The notes beneath the pieces are model-generated. The model did no database searches. It worked only from the letters and a program-made list of their open reading frames with translations, and was not told where the DNA came from. Positions 5,904 to 8,349 of a stretch of 8,349 bases of DNA are shown one piece after another. Origin of the DNA: CAYNFQ01 sp964396715 (lineage in GTDB: Bacteria > Patescibacteriota > Microgenomatia > Daviesbacterales > UBA10151); NCBI GenBank assembly GCA_964396715.1, contig CAYNFQ010000022.1, positions 1-8,349 on the forward strand, written 5' to 3'. Position numbers and translations under genes: made by a program. Each line of letters opens with the position of its first letter. Position 1 is the first letter of the stretch.

Positions 5904-6541
5904 TACCTTTTCAGAAAAACAGTTCTTTCCACCTTACTTTCTTTTCCTCCTTTTGAGGTTGATACAATAACAATGTTATTCACATTATCCGAAAGTTTTA
6001 TCTCCTGAAAAAATTTCCCAGCCAGATCAACTTGTATTTCCTGATTATTAACAGTCACTTTTGACTCCGGATCTGTCCTGCCTGAAACTGCAATGGTGGG
6101 GACATTTGTGTTTGCCTGATCCGGGGGCTGGGTAACTTCCAAAAACGGTGCTCCCACCAAAAAGCGGTATTCAAACCAAAGATAAACAAAAAAAATCAAA
6201 ATAAGAATTAAAATAACACTACCTAGTGCTTTGGCAGGAGTTATTTTAAATTTTCGTTTGTCCAAAGGGTTGGCAAAAGACTCCAGAATCCTGGGGGGAT
6301 TTTTACCCTCTGAAAATTCTCTTCTGAAAATTGCCAAAAGTTTCTCGCTGTTAAGGTTTAAAAACTTCCCGTAATTTTTGATAAATCCCTGTATAAAGGT
6401 AGGCGGAGGAAGTTTTGAATATTCACCTTTCTCCAAAGCTTCAAGCAGTTCTTTTCTGATTTTGGTTGCCTTTTCTATCTCATCCAGAGTATAAAATTTT
6501 TTTTCTCTTTCTTCCTTTAAAACTTGTCCAACAGTTCTCAT
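5903..6541 (-). CDS. RodZ-like protein: HTH domain, membrane helix, outer Ig-like domain
   Basis: Residues 3-70 are the RodZ-type helix-turn-helix (HTH_25): GQVLKEEREKK, then LDEIEKATKIRKELLEALE (19-37), YSKLPPPTFIQGFIKNYGKF (41-60). In studied bacteria RodZ binds MreB and links it to the cell-wall machinery, so this domain need not bind DNA. One membrane helix follows (about 106-123). Residues 132-212 lie outside and look like an Ig-like, glucodextranase-B-type domain (VSGRTDPESKVTVNN, 152-166; AGKFFQEIKL, 174-183). The 212-residue length is normal for short RodZ-like proteins. The ATG has no Shine-Dalgarno but lies right at the predicted transcription start. It heads the gene group that continues into the small membrane protein and alaS. 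No MreB is present in the window. Confidence 0.85.
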   Translation of the reverse strand: MRTVGQVLKEEREKKFYTLDEIEKATKIRKELLEALEKGEYSKLPPPTFIQGFIKNYGKFLNLNSEKLLAIFRREFSEGKNPPRILESFANPLDKRKFKITPAKALGSVILILILIFFVYLWFEYRFLVGAPFLEVTQPPDQANTNVPTIAVSGRTDPESKVTVNNQEIQVDLAGKFFQEIKLSDNVNNIVIVSTSKGGKESKVERTVFLKR

Positions 6542-6547
6542 GTAAGG

Positions 6548-6575
6548 ATTCTACCAAAAAAGAACCCATTGACAA
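6548..6575 (-). promoter_or_regulatory. Promoter of the RodZ-like gene, predicted leaderless
   Basis: TTGTCA (6570-6575), a 16-bp spacer and TAGAAT (6548-6553) on the minus strand, each hexamer 5/6 to consensus. Six bases separate the -10 from the ATG at 6541, so transcription should begin at the start codon. Its -35 overlaps that of the divergent plus-strand promoter by 5 bp. Confidence 0.6.
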
Positions 6576-6598
6576 AAGGTAAGTTTAGTTTTTAATAT
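6569..6598 (+). promoter_or_regulatory. Divergent promoter of the plus-strand gene, predicted leaderless
   Basis: A perfect TTGACA (6569-6574) is followed by an 18-bp spacer and TAATAT (6593-6598; 4/6), or by TTAATA with 17 bp. Seven bases separate TAATAT from the ATG at 6606. No Shine-Dalgarno lies near that ATG, which agrees with a leaderless message. Confidence 0.5.
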
Positions 6599-6605
6599 AC
6601 GACTA

Positions 6606-7133
6606 ATGCCTGATGCTAAAGATTCTGCAACCCAAAACCCCAATCTTCCTCCACCAAGTGGAGATCCGAAAAAGGCAGAAAAATACGTTGATCAATTGAC
6701 TGCTCTTTTGGAATCAGACAACTTAACTATCTGCCATACCGATCTTGCCAGATTTGACCCCAGCTCTCTGCAGGATCACTTCAGCATAGATCTTAAAGAT
6801 TATCAGGTAGAAATCAGCCACAGTAAACATCCGCAGTCAGGCAAAGATTCCTATGTAATGTTGTTTAGTAATCTAAAGAATATTCCCAATGGTGAGCGCG
6901 ATAAAATTATTCTGGCTTATATGCATTTAGACGATAGCCAATTTATGAATTTCAGGAAAGCATACACTCAGCAGGTGGACAGAAGACGAGCTCTGGAGGA
7001 AGAAAGAAGGCTAAATGCAGCTTTGGCTCCCATAGATCAAACTTTGCAGGAATTATCCACAGCCCAAAATCTGGAAGATTTTAAATCTGGTCAAACTCAA
7101 ACCCCGGCTTTGAACACTCCTGCTTTATCCTAA
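6606..7133 (+). CDS. Hypothetical soluble protein, 175 residues
   Basis: I do not recognise the family. Residues 1-24 are Pro/Asn/Asp-rich and probably disordered. Residues 25-38 form a likely helix. Residues 60-108 look alpha/beta, with YQVEISHS (66-73), SYVMLFSNL (82-90) and KIILAYMHL (100-108). Residues 112-155 are a charged, likely helical or coiled-coil stretch (RRRALEEERR, 126-135), and the tail is Thr/Pro/Ala-rich. There is no signal peptide, membrane segment or clear catalytic motif, so it is probably cytoplasmic. The evidence that it is real is an open frame of normal composition, its own promoter with a perfect -35 at a fitting distance, and a lack of any longer gene opposite. It is the only plus-strand gene here. 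Its stop codon overlaps that of the convergent HAD gene. Confidence 0.7.
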   Translation: MPDAKDSATQNPNLPPPSGDPKKAEKYVDQLTALLESDNLTICHTDLARFDPSSLQDHFSIDLKDYQVEISHSKHPQSGKDSYVMLFSNLKNIPNGERDKIILAYMHLDDSQFMNFRKAYTQQVDRRRALEEERRLNAALAPIDQTLQELSTAQNLEDFKSGQTQTPALNTPALS

Positions 7134-7144
7134 AGCTTGTTTTT
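7122..7144 (+). terminator. Weak intrinsic terminator over the stop codon of the plus-strand gene
   Basis: GCTTTA, loop TCC, TAAAGC (7122-7136) forms a 6-bp stem containing the TAA stop, followed by TTGTTTTT (7137-7144). The stem has only two G-C pairs, so it may be leaky. In the minus direction no T-run follows, so it would not stop HAD-gene transcription. Confidence 0.35.
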
Positions 7145-7936
7145 CAACAAATGATCAACTACCATAAGCAGCCCGTCGTCTTCCACGCTTGGGATAATTA
7201 AATCTGCGATATCTTTTAATTCTTTTGGTGCATTTTCCATGGCCACTTTAAAACCACAAACGGAAAGCAGCGGATAATCATTATAGCCATCTCCTACTCC
7301 AATCATCTCCTTTGGATCTATATTTAATATTTTTGATAATTCCAAAATAGCCAAGTGCTTGGTTGCTTTCGCAGAAGTTATATCCAAAACATATGGTGAC
7401 CCTTGTTTTCTACTCCTGACAAAATGTAACTCCGGGTAAAGATTATTTAATTGTTCTTCTACTTTTGCCGGATCATCTATTAATGCCACATCAAACAGCA
7501 CCATTTTTAAAATTTTGCTATAGTCTACATCTTTAATGCCAACAACGTTAATATCTTCTCTATAAGCAGTTGGTTTCGTTTTGGGTTTAAATACAAAGTC
7601 TTCACCTTCAATGCCAAAATTATAACTTTTATCCGAAAAATATTTTATTAAGGAAATTGCAGAATTTTTGGGAAAGTATTCTGACCAGATAGATTTATTT
7701 GTTTTTGGATCTGTTATCCGGGCACCACCGTTTACTATTTGGGGAGATGAAAGATGCAAGCTTTCACAAATCTCTTTTACAATTCCCTGGTAAAGTCTGC
7801 CTGTAGCAATAGAAAAAACAATACCCTTCTTTACTAAATTAATTATTGCATCTTTTACTCTGGGAGAAAGATAAAAATTCTCATCTACCAATGTACCATC
7901 AAAATCAACAATTAAGGCTTTATATTTTTTATCCAA
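7130..7936 (-). CDS. Cof-type HAD-IIB family phosphatase
   Basis: The 268-residue protein is a complete HAD hydrolase with a C2B cap, the type that removes phosphate from sugar phosphates, nucleotides or related small molecules in the cytoplasm. All four motifs are present: DFDGT (11-15, nucleophile Asp11 and acid Asp13), ATGR (44-47, Thr45), Lys193 in SAKATKH, and GVGDGYND (213-220, Asp216 and Asp220 for magnesium). The cap occupies about residues 80-185. The substrate cannot be told from sequence. The start is a TTG inside the end of the tsaC gene (8-nt overlap), with AAAGGGA about 10 nt upstream as ribosome binding site; the nucleophile then sits at the usual distance from the N-terminus. 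The overlap implies co-expression with tsaC. Confidence 0.93.
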   Translation of the reverse strand: MDKKYKALIVDFDGTLVDENFYLSPRVKDAIINLVKKGIVFSIATGRLYQGIVKEICESLHLSSPQIVNGGARITDPKTNKSIWSEYFPKNSAISLIKYFSDKSYNFGIEGEDFVFKPKTKPTAYREDINVVGIKDVDYSKILKMVLFDVALIDDPAKVEEQLNNLYPELHFVRSRKQGSPYVLDITSAKATKHLAILELSKILNIDPKEMIGVGDGYNDYPLLSVCGFKVAMENAPKELKDIADLIIPSVEDDGLLMVVDHLLKNKL

Positions 7937-8349
7937 TTTTAAATATTCCCTTTCTTAAGATTTTATATGTTCCATCAATATTTAGTTGAACAAGTGTGGA
8001 TGGTTGTTCGTCAATTTTTCCACTATCCACATAAAACACCTTATCCCCGAAATATTTTTTTGCTTCCTCAATAGTTTCTGAGGGTTTTTCCCCTTCAAAA
8101 TTGGCAGAAGGCGCAACTAACGATCCTGTTTGTTGTAAAAGCTCCAGGAGTTTTTTATCTTTAGGCATTCTGAAAGCCAAAGAATTTGTTCCCCGATGAA
8201 GATATTTAAATTTTTCACTCTGGATGGGTAAAATTACCGAAAGAGGATTGGGCCAAATTTTCTGTAAAAATTCTTTTTGTGTATCTGTCAGCGAAATATT
8301 AAAATGATTTAAATCATTTAAGTTAGAAATTAAAATTATCATTGGCTTA
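7929..8349 (-). CDS. tsaC: TsaC/YrdC-family threonylcarbamoyl-AMP synthase, C-terminal part (5' end outside window)
   Basis: TsaC makes threonylcarbamoyl-AMP from threonine, bicarbonate and ATP, the first step of t6A formation at position 37 of ANN-decoding tRNAs. Motifs seen, counting from the ATG at 8342: PMIILIS just across that ATG, WPNPLSVILP (30-39), FRMP (57-60), VAPSAN (76-81), PSTLV (114-118), ILRKGIF (128-134). That ATG is not the real start: the frame stays open to the window edge and reads Lys-Pro before it, matching the KP of the family's conserved KRPxxKP nucleotide-binding segment. The N-terminal third is therefore missing. The end after the YrdC domain shows a single-domain TsaC rather than a longer Sua5. 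The other t6A genes (tsaB, tsaD, tsaE) are not in the window. Confidence 0.92.
   Translation of the reverse strand, partial: KPMIILISNLNDLNHFNISLTDTQKEFLQKIWPNPLSVILPIQSEKFKYLHRGTNSLAFRMPKDKKLLELLQQTGSLVAPSANFEGEKPSETIEEAKKYFGDKVFYVDSGKIDEQPSTLVQLNIDGTYKILRKGIFKIG

Noticed and set aside
8340..8342. ATG at 8342 as the start of the TsaC protein
   Set aside because: The frame stays open upstream and encodes Lys-Pro, part of the conserved family motif, so the gene continues beyond the window.

Overview
The window looks like part of a Candidate Phyla Radiation (Patescibacteria) chromosome, perhaps of the Microgenomates. This is inferred from AT-rich DNA, short spacers, an alanyl-tRNA synthetase of only 614 residues, a RodZ-like HTH/membrane protein, and a large membrane protein with a baseplate-J-like outer part beside a sortase. 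TGA is used as a stop, so the genetic code appears standard. Seven of the eight genes lie on the minus strand. I saw no tRNA, rRNA, CRISPR array, insertion sequence or phage gene.

Minus-strand order, right to left. Positions 8349-7929 hold the C-terminal part of a TsaC/YrdC protein (t6A tRNA modification), which overlaps a HAD-IIB phosphatase (7936-7130) by 8 nt. A second cluster starts at 6541: a RodZ-like protein (6541-5903), a small one-helix membrane protein (5859-5569) and alaS (5551-3707). A 146-bp spacer rich in dyad symmetry follows. Then come a 739-residue membrane protein (3560-1341) with a degenerate actin-like ATPase domain inside the cell and a baseplate-J-like part outside, a sortase (1344-712) coupled to it by an ATGA overlap, and the N-terminal 228 residues of a divergent sigma-70-family factor (685-1, cut by the left edge). 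The only plus-strand gene, 6606-7133, encodes an unrecognised soluble protein. It is divergent from the RodZ-like gene and convergent with the HAD gene.

How the genes may work together: the membrane protein and sortase probably form one expression unit for the cell surface, with a possibly specialised sigma factor beside them. The RodZ-like protein and small membrane protein may act in cell shape or envelope work. alaS and tsaC are translation housekeeping genes.

The most notable signals are: (1) the degenerate-actin/transmembrane/outer-domain fusion; (2) -10-like hexamers exactly 6 nt before the ATG of three consecutive genes, suggesting leaderless mRNAs; (3) two divergent promoters whose -35 boxes share 5 bp; (4) a 13-bp perfect inverted repeat and a 15-bp palindrome around the start of the surface operon; (5) an AlaRS that ends right after its editing domain; (6) a sigma factor with the melting Trp pair replaced by Tyr-Ser.
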